A stretch of 5,537 nucleotides of DNA. It comes from an uncultured Ectothiorhodospiraceae bacterium. Its GTDB lineage: Bacteria; Pseudomonadota; Gammaproteobacteria; UBA6429; Thiohalophilaceae. The notes beneath the pieces were generated by a model. That model saw only the letters and a program-made list of their open reading frames with translations, was not told where the DNA came from and did not search any database. Positions within the stretch are counted from its first letter, which is position 1; the number at the start of each line of letters is the position of its first letter. Of this stretch, positions 1 to 5,537 are shown one piece after another. The DNA lies in the NCBI GenBank assembly GCA_947259425.1, contig CAMYMO010000016.1, forward strand, positions 1-5,537, written 5' to 3'. The translations under genes were made by a program, and so were the position numbers.

Positions 1-87
1 AACCGGAGACGCAAAACTCTGGGCAATAGTTTCCCAGGCACGCATCATTTCGTATTTATATATCACCCTGATTGCATATGTATTCAT
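1..87 (-). CDS. yadH: ABC-2 type exporter permease, YadH-like (5' fragment, runs off the window)
   Basis: Only the first 29 codons are visible. They start at an ATG (87-85) that lies 18 nt after the stop codon of the ABC ATPase gene and stay open to the window edge. The peptide begins MNTYAIRVIYKYEMMRAW and continues to an ASPV stretch. That is the amphipathic cytoplasmic N-terminus that precedes the first transmembrane helix in ABC-2 permeases of the YadH/DrrB kind. In this family the permease forms the membrane channel and pairs with an ATPase encoded directly upstream, which is the arrangement here. No strong Shine-Dalgarno sequence precedes the ATG, so translation may be coupled to the ATPase gene. 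The identification rests on the N-terminal wording and the gene order. The helices themselves are outside the window, and the exported substrate cannot be inferred. Confidence 0.8.
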   Translation of the reverse strand, partial: MNTYAIRVIYKYEMMRAWETIAQSFASPV

Positions 88-105
88 TGGTTTGATTTCG
101 CTGTT

Positions 106-1026
106 CTAGTTATTCACAAGGCTGACAAATATTTCTTCGAGTGAAGTCTTGGTCGTATTAACATCTTTTATCAACATACCTGCCTCTCGAATCGCCAGCA
201 GCAACCCATCAATACCGGTCTGGGTGTTATGTGGGTCGTAGGTATAAGTCAATTGGTCACCCTCCGCCGATAACTCCAATGGCATTGATGCCAATGTTTT
301 CGGCAAATTGGTGATTGCTGTTTCGAGTTCAATAATAAGCTGTCGTTTTCCTAATTTATGCATCAAGGCCTGTTTATCATCGACCAATAATAATTCACCC
401 TCGTTGATGATCCCAACTCGATCTGCAATCGCCTCGGCCTCTTCGATATAATGTGTGGTCAGGATAATGGTCACACCCGACTCGCGTAAACGCTGTACTA
501 ACGCCCACATGTCTTTACGCAATTCCACATCAACACCCGCTGTGGGCTCATCCAAAAATAACACTACCGGTTCATGAGCAAGGGCTTTTGCGATCAAAAC
601 GCGACGCTTCATACCACCCGACAAGGACATCAGCATACCGTTGCGCTTATCCCACAACGATAAATCTTTAAGCACCTGTTCCAGGTAGTTGGCATCTGGT
701 TTTTTACCAAACAATCCCCGACTGAACCGCATGGTATTCCAAAGCTTTTCGAATGCGCCCAGAGTTAACTCCTGCGGCACCAAACCGATCATGCTTCGTG
801 TTATTCGGTAGTCAGACACAATGTCATGCCCTCCCACCGTCACCGAGCCGGAACTGGCATTCACAATACCGCATATAATTGAGATAAGGGTGGTTTTACC
901 GGCCCCATTTGGACCCAGTAGCGCGAGAATTTCACCCTGTTTAATATCCAGGTTCACCTGTTTCAATGCCTGATAACCACCAGCATAGGTCTTGGATAAA
1001 TTTGATATTGATACAATGGGTTGCAT
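106..1026 (-). CDS. yadG: ABC transporter ATP-binding protein, YadG-like
   Basis: This is a 306-residue ATPase subunit of an ABC-2 exporter; it hydrolyses ATP at the cytoplasmic face of the inner membrane to drive the permease encoded next. All nucleotide-binding motifs are intact: Walker A GPNGAGKT (38-45), Q-loop glutamine in LVPQE (Q85), signature LSGGM (135-139), Walker B VVLFLDE (154-160), D-loop AGVD (163-166) and the switch histidine in TTHYIEEAE (H192). The length, the GGMKRR wording after the signature and the C-terminal EEIFVSLVN ending closely match E. coli YadG (from memory of that sequence). About 80 residues follow the ATPase core, a tail typical of this subfamily. The ATG at 1026 has a weak AGG about 9 nt upstream. 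YadG/YadH are generically called multidrug or polysaccharide-type exporters, but no substrate is established, so none is claimed. Confidence 0.95.
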   Translation of the reverse strand: MQPIVSISNLSKTYAGGYQALKQVNLDIKQGEILALLGPNGAGKTTLISIICGIVNASSGSVTVGGHDIVSDYRITRSMIGLVPQELTLGAFEKLWNTMRFSRGLFGKKPDANYLEQVLKDLSLWDKRNGMLMSLSGGMKRRVLIAKALAHEPVVLFLDEPTAGVDVELRKDMWALVQRLRESGVTIILTTHYIEEAEAIADRVGIINEGELLLVDDKQALMHKLGKRQLIIELETAITNLPKTLASMPLELSAEGDQLTYTYDPHNTQTGIDGLLLAIREAGMLIKDVNTTKTSLEEIFVSLVNN

Positions 1027-1047
1027 TTGTTCTAGCCTAATTTTTCA

Positions 1048-1080
1048 TGTTATGCCAACTAAGTGAAAGGTAACATAACA
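1048..1080. repeat. Inverted repeat, possible operator of the yadGH-like genes
   Basis: TGTTATG (1048-1054) and CATAACA (1074-1080) are perfect 7-bp inverted arms separated by 19 bp. They lie in the 129-bp gap upstream of the ABC ATPase gene. The outer arm touches the proposed -10 hexamer (1080-1085), and the repeat covers the expected transcription start. That placement suits a repressor site. The spacing is wide and the sequence AT-rich, so a chance match is quite possible. The regulator, if any, is not encoded in the window. Confidence 0.3.
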
Positions 1081-1108
1081 AGTTAACTACTGTAATGGGC
1101 CTATTCAA
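1080..1108 (-). promoter_or_regulatory. Candidate sigma70 promoter for the ABC exporter genes
   Basis: On the minus strand a -35-like TTGAAT (1108-1103) is followed, after exactly 17 bp, by a -10-like TAACTT (1085-1080). The -35 matches four of six consensus bases. The -10 keeps the three most conserved positions (T1, A2, T6). It would start transcription about 45 nt upstream of the ATPase ATG. The match is weak and is supported mainly by its position in the gap before the ATPase gene and by the adjoining inverted repeat. Confidence 0.3.
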
Positions 1109-1137
1109 TTAAGACGTAGCGATTGCGCCGACTTAAT

Positions 1138-1153
1138 GATGCAAAATTGCACC
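1138..1153 (-). repeat. Short hairpin-forming palindrome after the DUF3820 gene
   Basis: Starting 2 nt after the DUF3820 stop codon, the minus strand reads GGTGCAATTTTGCATC. It can fold with GGTGC against GCATC (one G-U pair) and possibly two further A-T pairs. No run of T follows, so it does not look like an intrinsic terminator. It could protect the transcript 3' end or be incidental. Confidence 0.25.
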
Positions 1154-1155
1154 GA

Positions 1156-1398
1156 TTACTCCCGGTTTTGAAAGGGAATAAATAAGTATTCCAGACCATT
1201 AAGCTTTATTTCATACAGTATCCCCAGCATGACGCCAAGTTCACCCTTAGGAAAGCCTTGCTTTGCAAACCAAACCACATAGGGTTCAGGTAAATCAATC
1301 AGCAATGAACCTTTGTATTTACCAAACGGCATGCGGTAGCCTGCGAGCTTAAGGATTTGCTCAGTCTGTAATGAATACTCGTTATTTTCATCTGCCAT
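1156..1398 (-). CDS. DUF3820 family protein (putative quorum-sensing-regulated virulence factor family)
   Basis: This is a small soluble protein of 80 residues. Its core GYRMPFGKYKG, then LLIDLPEPYVVWFAKQGFP, then a GELG..L..L.EIKLNGLE segment, is the conserved signature of DUF3820 (Pfam QSregVF_b), and the protein is about full length for the family. The family's molecular function is unknown; the virulence-factor name comes from regulation in Pseudomonas and should not be read as a role here. There is no signal peptide or membrane segment, so it is probably cytoplasmic. I chose the ATG at 1398 because an AGAAG ribosome-binding site lies 9 nt upstream. The frame can be extended six codons to a TTG at 1416, but that start has poor upstream spacing. 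It follows the small membrane protein gene by 23 nt, which suggests co-transcription. Confidence 0.88.
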   Translation of the reverse strand: MADENNEYSLQTEQILKLAGYRMPFGKYKGSLLIDLPEPYVVWFAKQGFPKGELGVMLGILYEIKLNGLEYLFIPFQNRE

Positions 1399-1421
1399 AT
1401 TTATTTTCTTCTGCAACCTGA

Positions 1422-1790
1422 TTACTTCAGTCTTTTAATCATCACGTAATTTAACATCCCTAATCCCACCCATAAAGAAGCTATCATCCACCACTGCCAG
1501 AAGGCAAAGCTCAACCAGATGGGAATACCCTTCTCACGCCATGAGGCATCAACCCAGCCGAGCTCGCGTTGGGTCAGGTACAACCATAGTAGTAACATGG
1601 TCAGGGACATACTGGCTGAAAACCAGAAACTGCCTGATAGATTGTGTTTTTGCGACATCAGCGCCGAGGCAACTGTATAAACCCAGTCGAAACCGCCCGG
1701 AAATTGATGAGCAGCATACAAAAAACCAATCGTCATTGTAAACAGCGCCGCTAAGTACCAATAAAAACATTGATTAAGTTTGTAAGCCAT
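1422..1790 (-). CDS. Small three-helix membrane protein, possibly a short DUF998-like protein
   Basis: This is a predicted inner-membrane protein of 122 residues with hydrophobic segments at about 9-29, 57-73 and 90-117. The last is strikingly tryptophan-rich (WLSFAFWQWWMIASLW). Between the first two lies FPGGFDWVYTVASALMSQKHN (30-50) followed by GSFWF. This loop recalls the conserved loop of DUF998/COG3371-type membrane proteins. Such proteins usually have around six helices and about 200 residues, so this would be about half length; the resemblance is from memory and tentative. The chosen ATG (1790) overlaps the end of the yihY-like gene by 17 nt and has a GAGAGAAAAAAGA purine tract upstream. 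An in-frame ATG at 1823 would add 11 mostly polar residues and deepen the overlap. A product is likely because the frame is hydrophobic throughout and closely packed with both neighbours. Function is unknown. Confidence 0.72.
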   Translation of the reverse strand: MAYKLNQCFYWYLAALFTMTIGFLYAAHQFPGGFDWVYTVASALMSQKHNLSGSFWFSASMSLTMLLLWLYLTQRELGWVDASWREKGIPIWLSFAFWQWWMIASLWVGLGMLNYVMIKRLK

Positions 1791-2628
1791 GAAGATCTTT
1801 TTTCTCTCGACCAATACGCTCATATTCGGCGATTACCTGGGCACCCAGTAATAAAATAATCGCCGCCACTTCCAGGCTGATGAGGATGACAATGGCCGCG
1901 GTAAACGTACCATAGATCACGTTGACCAACGATAAGGTTGAAAAATACCAGACCAAAATATGTCGCGATAACTCCCATAACAGGGCTGCCGTAATCCCCC
2001 CGATTAACGCATGTCGCAGCGATATTCGTCCAACAGGCATGACTAAATAAAGTGACGTTAGCAAGATAATTTCACCACTGACACCAAGTAGATAGACAAA
2101 AATTATTTCCATCATCCCTTTTGACCATTCATGACTACCTAAATAACCACTAACAAGACTCACCACAAACAAGCCAACGGCCAATAAAAAGATATAAATA
2201 TAAGGAATAATCGCTGAGATCAAAAAACGGCGACGTTTAATCGAGACCCGATGAAAAAAGATCACTGACATGGCATTTTCCAATGCCGTAAACGCAAATG
2301 AGCTAAAAAACAACAGTAACAAAAAACCCAGAAAGCCAATGACCTTCCAGTTTTGTAAAAAGAGATAAATCTGGTTAAGCACTACCTCGGTTTGCCCCGG
2401 AGTCACGATCACCAGGTATTCACGTAGCACGCCTAGTAAATCCTCAGTTTCCTTAAACTGCGATAACACCACCAAGATCAGCGCGATCATCGGAATAATA
2501 GACAGCAAGGTGTAATAGGCAATGGCGCCGGATAGTAAAAACCCTTGATTTGCACGAAAACCATTAAAAACCTGCTTAATAAACTGCAGCGGTTCACTCA
2601 GGACAACTCGTGCACGATCAGAAGGCAT
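1774..2628 (-). CDS. YihY/BrkB family (UPF0761) inner membrane protein
   Basis: This is an integral membrane protein of 284 residues with about six hydrophobic helices, at roughly 33-56, 96-118, 136-161, 173-198, 206-231 and 237-264. Helix one carries the family hallmark SGAIAYYTLLSIIPM (33-47). The family's LIYG..A.....W region appears near the C-terminus as VIYGTFTAAIVILISLEVAAIILLLGAQV. Length and helix layout fit the BrkB/YihY family (PF03631). Proteins of this family were once annotated as ribonuclease BN, which is an error; their actual role, possibly transport, is unsettled. I prefer the ATG at 2628 because a GGTGAGG sequence precedes it by only 3 nt. A GTG three codons upstream (2637) is in frame but has no ribosome-binding site. 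It is the first gene of the second cluster and overlaps the following small membrane gene by 17 nt. Confidence 0.92.
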   Translation of the reverse strand: MPSDRARVVLSEPLQFIKQVFNGFRANQGFLLSGAIAYYTLLSIIPMIALILVVLSQFKETEDLLGVLREYLVIVTPGQTEVVLNQIYLFLQNWKVIGFLGFLLLLFFSSFAFTALENAMSVIFFHRVSIKRRRFLISAIIPYIYIFLLAVGLFVVSLVSGYLGSHEWSKGMMEIIFVYLLGVSGEIILLTSLYLVMPVGRISLRHALIGGITAALLWELSRHILVWYFSTLSLVNVIYGTFTAAIVILISLEVAAIILLLGAQVIAEYERIGREKKDLHGLQT

Positions 2629-2664
2629 AGTCCTCACCGGATTAATAACATTGACATATTGCTT

Positions 2665-2691
2665 ATGATATTAGAAAAGTAGAATTTTCAA
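2665..2691 (-). promoter_or_regulatory. Candidate sigma70 promoter for the yihY-like gene
   Basis: On the minus strand TTGAAA (2691-2686, five of six consensus bases) is followed by TATCAT (2670-2665, five of six). The 15-bp spacer is shorter than the preferred 17. It sits in the AT-rich 148-bp gap between the nucleotidyltransferase gene and the yihY-like gene, about 30 nt before the proposed start codon. Good hexamers and sensible placement support it; the short spacer counts against it. Confidence 0.4.
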
Positions 2692-2776
2692 CAGGGTGTT
2701 TATTGTATAAATAATGATGTTTCTTCCATATGTGACGACGACAACTTCCCGACTTCCTAGGCTACGCAAACTGTAT

Positions 2777-3346
2777 TCACGCCAATTCGCTTAGGTAGTC
2801 GATGTCTTTTATAATTCCATCATCATCGACCGTCACTAATTCTAATTTATCCTGGTGATGGTTAATAATATTTCGTGCGCCGATATCTTCACTTAATGCC
2901 GTTAATTCACCCAGATATCGATGGCTAAAACCAACCGGGTGGCCTCGTTGCTGCTCAAAAACCGGTGCGACAATTTCGGCTCCATCTCGCATTTTTTCTG
3001 CTAGCAATATAATTGTTTCAGGTTTTATATACGGCATGTCGGCGAGGACAATTAACCAGCCCTCGGCATTTTCACTGGCACGAACCCCTGTTGAAATACT
3101 ACTACCGATTCCCGCTTCAGAAAATTCATTGACTATGACTTGCAATCCCAAGGCTTCAAGTTGCGTCGTGTACGGAACCAAGTCCCGGTTAATGACAACA
3201 ATGGTATCCGGTAGAGCTTTTATCAAAGTTTGTGCCGATGAGATTAACATCGGTGTACCATCTAACACAGGATGAAGCAGTTTATTACCCCCAAAACGTT
3301 GGCTCTGACCTGCAGCCAACAAAATGCCAACCGGTAAATTACTCAT
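2777..3346 (-). CDS. mocA: MobA/MocA-like molybdenum cofactor nucleotidyltransferase
   Basis: This 189-residue protein is a full-length member of the MobA-like NTP transferase family. It probably transfers CMP from CTP to molybdopterin in the cytoplasm, giving the cytosine dinucleotide form of the cofactor used by xanthine dehydrogenase-family enzymes. Visible motifs are the nucleotide-binding loop LAAGQSQRFGGNK (10-22), GIGSSISTGV (80s), the metal-binding ADMPYI (102-107), RGHPVGF (134-140), DIGARNII (154-161) and the closing DID (181-183). The choice of CTP over GTP is inferred from context (adjacent xdhC and molybdenum hydroxylase) and from the LLAAGxSxRFGxxKLL wording; sequence alone does not settle it. 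The ATG overlaps the xdhC stop codon as ATGA and has no good ribosome-binding site of its own, so translation is likely coupled. It is the last gene of the molybdoenzyme cluster. Confidence 0.88.
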   Translation of the reverse strand: MSNLPVGILLAAGQSQRFGGNKLLHPVLDGTPMLISSAQTLIKALPDTIVVINRDLVPYTTQLEALGLQVIVNEFSEAGIGSSISTGVRASENAEGWLIVLADMPYIKPETIILLAEKMRDGAEIVAPVFEQQRGHPVGFSHRYLGELTALSEDIGARNIINHHQDKLELVTVDDDGIIKDIDYLSELA

Positions 3347-4353
3347 ACCAGGTTGACTGTTTGTTTTTCAGACTGAGTCAAAATATTAAATTGATCAGGA
3401 ACATGACGTTGTTGGGTAATTTCGGCAAGAATAGACACCGCTATCTCTGGCGGGGTATTACTACCGATGGATAAACCAACCGGTGCATGCAAACGTTGTA
3501 ACTGAACAGTTGAAACGCCCAAATCCTTTAACCTTTGCCGACGTAAATCACAATTACGCTGTGAACCGATCGCACCAACATAAAACGCAGGCGACTGTAA
3601 TGCATCAAGCAGGGCCATATCATCCAGCTTAGGATCGTGTGTTAACGCAAGTACAATACTACGCGGTTGTTGAGAATAGTTCTGTACTGCCTCATCCGGC
3701 ATGATCGTTGTTAACTCAGTTCCTTCGACCTGCCATAGCCGCGTATACTCCTCACGAGGGTCACACACAATCAACCGATAACCCAGCATTAATGCCATTT
3801 GCGAAACGTATTGAGAAAGATGACCGGCACCGATCAGTAACATATTCCATTGCGGTCCAAAGGTTTTGCGTACATATTTATTAGTATAAACAAAGTCGCA
3901 TTCCGCTCTGGCGGTTTCCAGTGAAACTTTACCCGTTTGTAAATCCACATGACGTACTGGTAACGGTTGCTTTTGCATCGCATCAAGCAATTGCCTAAGC
4001 TGTTCCTTAACTACAACCGTGTTAGCTAATTTTTCGATAAACAATTCAAGACGGCCGCCACACGGTAACCCAAAACGGGTGGCCTCATCACGATTAACCC
4101 CGTAATCAACACGCGTAGGAAAATGGTTACTAAGTTGATCGTTAACATAACGCTCCAGTAAATCTTCTTCAACGCAACCCCCCGATACCGAACCGCTCAC
4201 CACACCATCAAGACGCATGATCATGAGTGATCCTGGTGGACGCGGGGAGGATCCCCAGGTCTTTAATACTGTCACCAGGATAACGTCATGGCCTTGCTGC
4301 AGCCACGCATAAGCCGTTTGGATTACGTCTTGATCGGTTCCGTAACATTGCAT
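3343..4353 (-). CDS. xdhC: XdhC/CoxI family molybdenum hydroxylase maturation factor
   Basis: XdhC proteins bind molybdenum cofactor, help install its essential terminal sulfur and pass it to a xanthine dehydrogenase-type apoenzyme; they are not part of the mature enzyme. This 336-residue protein has both family domains. The N-terminal XdhC/CoxI domain contains TWGSSPRPPGSLM (32-44), GSVSGGCVEED (54-64) and GLPCGG (95-100), whose C98 together with C60 are candidate cofactor-binding cysteines. The C-terminal Rossmann domain contains LLIGAGHLSQ (172-181), CDPRE (197-201), LTHDPKLDD (237-245), YVGAIGSQRN (258-267) and a final GLSIGSNTPPEIAVSILAEI. The ATG is 2 nt after the stop codon of the molybdoenzyme gene, with an AAAGG about 10 nt upstream, and the 3' end overlaps the nucleotidyltransferase gene by 4 nt. 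The protein appears complete, with no missing key residue. Confidence 0.95.
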   Translation of the reverse strand: MQCYGTDQDVIQTAYAWLQQGHDVILVTVLKTWGSSPRPPGSLMIMRLDGVVSGSVSGGCVEEDLLERYVNDQLSNHFPTRVDYGVNRDEATRFGLPCGGRLELFIEKLANTVVVKEQLRQLLDAMQKQPLPVRHVDLQTGKVSLETARAECDFVYTNKYVRKTFGPQWNMLLIGAGHLSQYVSQMALMLGYRLIVCDPREEYTRLWQVEGTELTTIMPDEAVQNYSQQPRSIVLALTHDPKLDDMALLDALQSPAFYVGAIGSQRNCDLRRQRLKDLGVSTVQLQRLHAPVGLSIGSNTPPEIAVSILAEITQQRHVPDQFNILTQSEKQTVNLV

Positions 4354-4355
4354 CG

Positions 4356-5537
4356 TTAGCCCGCCTTTAAGTTAGCCCCTTGTAATGGGAAACGGCGTAT
4401 TCGTTTGCCCGTGGCGGCAAAGATGGCATTCAATACTGCGGGAGCCGCCACAGCAATGGTAGGCTCGCCAATACCACCCCAGAAACCACCGGAAGGCATG
4501 ACAATCACATCGACCTTGGGCATCTCCTTCATCAGCATTGACGGGTAATTGTGAAAATTGCTTTGCTCGACGGCACCGCCTTTAATTGTACATTCACCAT
4601 AGAGTAATGCGGATAAGCCATAAACAAAGGAACCTTCTACCTGTGCTTCGATTTGTTGAGGATTTACTGCATAACCGGGATCGGTCGCCGCAACAATGCG
4701 ATGGATTATCAATTTACCATTCTCATCAACAGAGACTTCTGCACACGCGGCAACATGGCTGGCAAATGCTTTACATACCGCAAGTCCACGGTATCTCCCT
4801 TTTGCGGCAGGCTTAGCCCAGCCTGCTTTCTTAGCAACGGCATTCAAAACTGCCAAGCTTTTGGGATGCTTCGCCATTAAGGTCTGTCTAAATACCAATG
4901 GGTCTTTATCAGCAGCATAAGCCAGTTCATCGATAAAGGATTCCATATAGATCGCATTTTGGTTGATGTTGACACCGCGCCAGAAACCAGCGGGTACCGG
5001 TGGATTACGCATGGCATGATCGACCAGTAAATTCGGTATCGTGTAACTGATAGCATGATCGCCTTTCGCTAACATTCCCTGGAAGGTAAACATGTCGGCA
5101 CCATTGCTCATCCAGTTCGGATTCACCGAGGCAAGAATCGACTGACCTGATATACGCACATGCAAACCGGTTAAGTTGCCGTTACTATCCAGGCCCCCCA
5201 TCATTTTACACTTGGTAATCGGATGATAATGGCCATGCGCCATATCTTCTTCTCGCGTCCAGAGCAATTTAATCGGCGTACCCGGTAACTGTTTGGCAAT
5301 TGCGACTGTCTGTTTTACATAGTCTTGAAACGCGCCTCGACGACCAAAGCCACCGCCTAAATGAATCTTATAGACCTCACATTGGCTAACCGGTAAATCG
5401 GCTGCTTCGGCTGCCGCATGTAATGACGCCGTGCCATTTTGAGTTGGACACCAGACTTCGCATTTGTCCCTGGTCCACAGGGCCGTGGCATTCATGGGTT
5501 CCATCGTGGCATGGTTCTGAAAAGGATAACGGTAAGT
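4356..5537 (-). CDS. Xanthine dehydrogenase/aldehyde oxidase-family molybdopterin-binding subunit (C-terminal part, start outside window)
   Basis: This is the large, cofactor-binding subunit of a molybdenum hydroxylase, which inserts oxygen from water into a C-H bond of an aldehyde or N-heterocycle. The reading frame continues upstream of its first internal ATG (5504) to the window edge, and the added residues (YRYPFQNHAT running into MEPMNATA) fit the family, so the gene is 5'-truncated by the window. The 393 visible residues include HATMEPMNA (9-17), the cofactor loop GGGFGRR (61-67), GFWRGVNINQN (184-194) followed by ESFIDELAYAADKDPLVFR, and near the end GGIGEPTIAVAAPAVLNAI. Its glutamate (visible residue 358) aligns with the catalytic glutamate of the family. 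The wording is closest to the IorB (isoquinoline 1-oxidoreductase beta) branch, usually about 700-750 residues and paired with a small 2Fe-2S subunit. Substrate is not deducible. xdhC and the nucleotidyltransferase gene follow immediately. Confidence 0.95.
   Translation of the reverse strand, partial: TYRYPFQNHATMEPMNATALWTRDKCEVWCPTQNGTASLHAAAEAADLPVSQCEVYKIHLGGGFGRRGAFQDYVKQTVAIAKQLPGTPIKLLWTREEDMAHGHYHPITKCKMMGGLDSNGNLTGLHVRISGQSILASVNPNWMSNGADMFTFQGMLAKGDHAISYTIPNLLVDHAMRNPPVPAGFWRGVNINQNAIYMESFIDELAYAADKDPLVFRQTLMAKHPKSLAVLNAVAKKAGWAKPAAKGRYRGLAVCKAFASHVAACAEVSVDENGKLIIHRIVAATDPGYAVNPQQIEAQVEGSFVYGLSALLYGECTIKGGAVEQSNFHNYPSMLMKEMPKVDVIVMPSGGFWGGIGEPTIAVAAPAVLNAIFAATGKRIRRFPLQGANLKAG

Noticed and set aside
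1138..1153. Intrinsic terminator after the DUF3820 gene
   Set aside because: The stem is short and AT-rich, and no T-run follows it on the minus strand.
1399..1416. TTG start giving an 86-residue DUF3820 protein
   Set aside because: The ATG at 1398 has an AGAAG site at good spacing, while the TTG has only an AGG immediately before it.
1541..1741. Open frames on the plus strand, and a second minus-strand frame at 1549-1770, inside the small membrane protein gene
   Set aside because: They lie inside a better-supported minus-strand gene, have no family resemblance and look like shadow frames.
1774..2628. Ribonuclease BN annotation for the YihY-like protein
   Set aside because: That name was wrongly attached to this family. 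The protein is a six-helix membrane protein with no nuclease motif.
2651..2656. Perfect TTGACA on the plus strand upstream of the yihY-like gene
   Set aside because: No acceptable -10 hexamer lies 16-18 bp downstream, and no plus-strand gene follows.
3036..3474. Two overlapping plus-strand open frames across the nucleotidyltransferase/xdhC junction
   Set aside because: They lie opposite genes with full sets of conserved motifs, and their translations show no recognisable domain.
4586..4920. Three overlapping plus-strand open frames inside the molybdoenzyme gene
   Set aside because: They are antisense to a strongly conserved coding region, and their products show no coherent features.

Overview
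This window reads as ordinary chromosomal sequence from a Gram-negative bacterium of moderate GC content, most likely a gammaproteobacterium. The assignment is an inference. It rests on close resemblance of the ABC ATPase to Escherichia coli YadG, on a DUF3820 protein of a type common in proteobacteria, and on an XdhC/MocA maturation pair. Every gene I can support lies on the minus strand, so transcription runs from the high-coordinate end towards base 1. No tRNA, rRNA, insertion sequence, phage gene or CRISPR array was seen.

In transcription order the first module (5537 to 2777) handles a molybdenum hydroxylase. It contains the C-terminal half of a xanthine dehydrogenase/aldehyde oxidase-family molybdopterin-binding subunit, then an XdhC/CoxI maturation factor 2 nt later, then a MobA/MocA-like nucleotidyltransferase overlapping xdhC by 4 nt. 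This tight packing implies one operon: the enzyme is made together with the factor that handles and sulfurates its cofactor and the enzyme that probably adds the cytidine moiety. The enzyme's start and its presumed 2Fe-2S partner subunit lie beyond base 5537.

After a gap of about 148 bp, with a possible promoter, the second module (2628 to 1156) encodes a YihY/BrkB-family six-helix membrane protein, a short three-helix membrane protein overlapping its end by 17 nt, and a small DUF3820 protein 23 nt further on.

After another gap (1027-1155), holding a weak promoter and a 7-bp inverted repeat, the third module is a YadG-like ABC exporter ATPase followed by the first 29 codons of its ABC-2 permease (YadH-like), cut by the window edge.

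I see no convincing evidence of an undescribed system. The points most worth a second look are the unknown substrate of the molybdoenzyme, the unusually short membrane protein between yihY and the DUF3820 gene, and the inverted repeat before the exporter genes.
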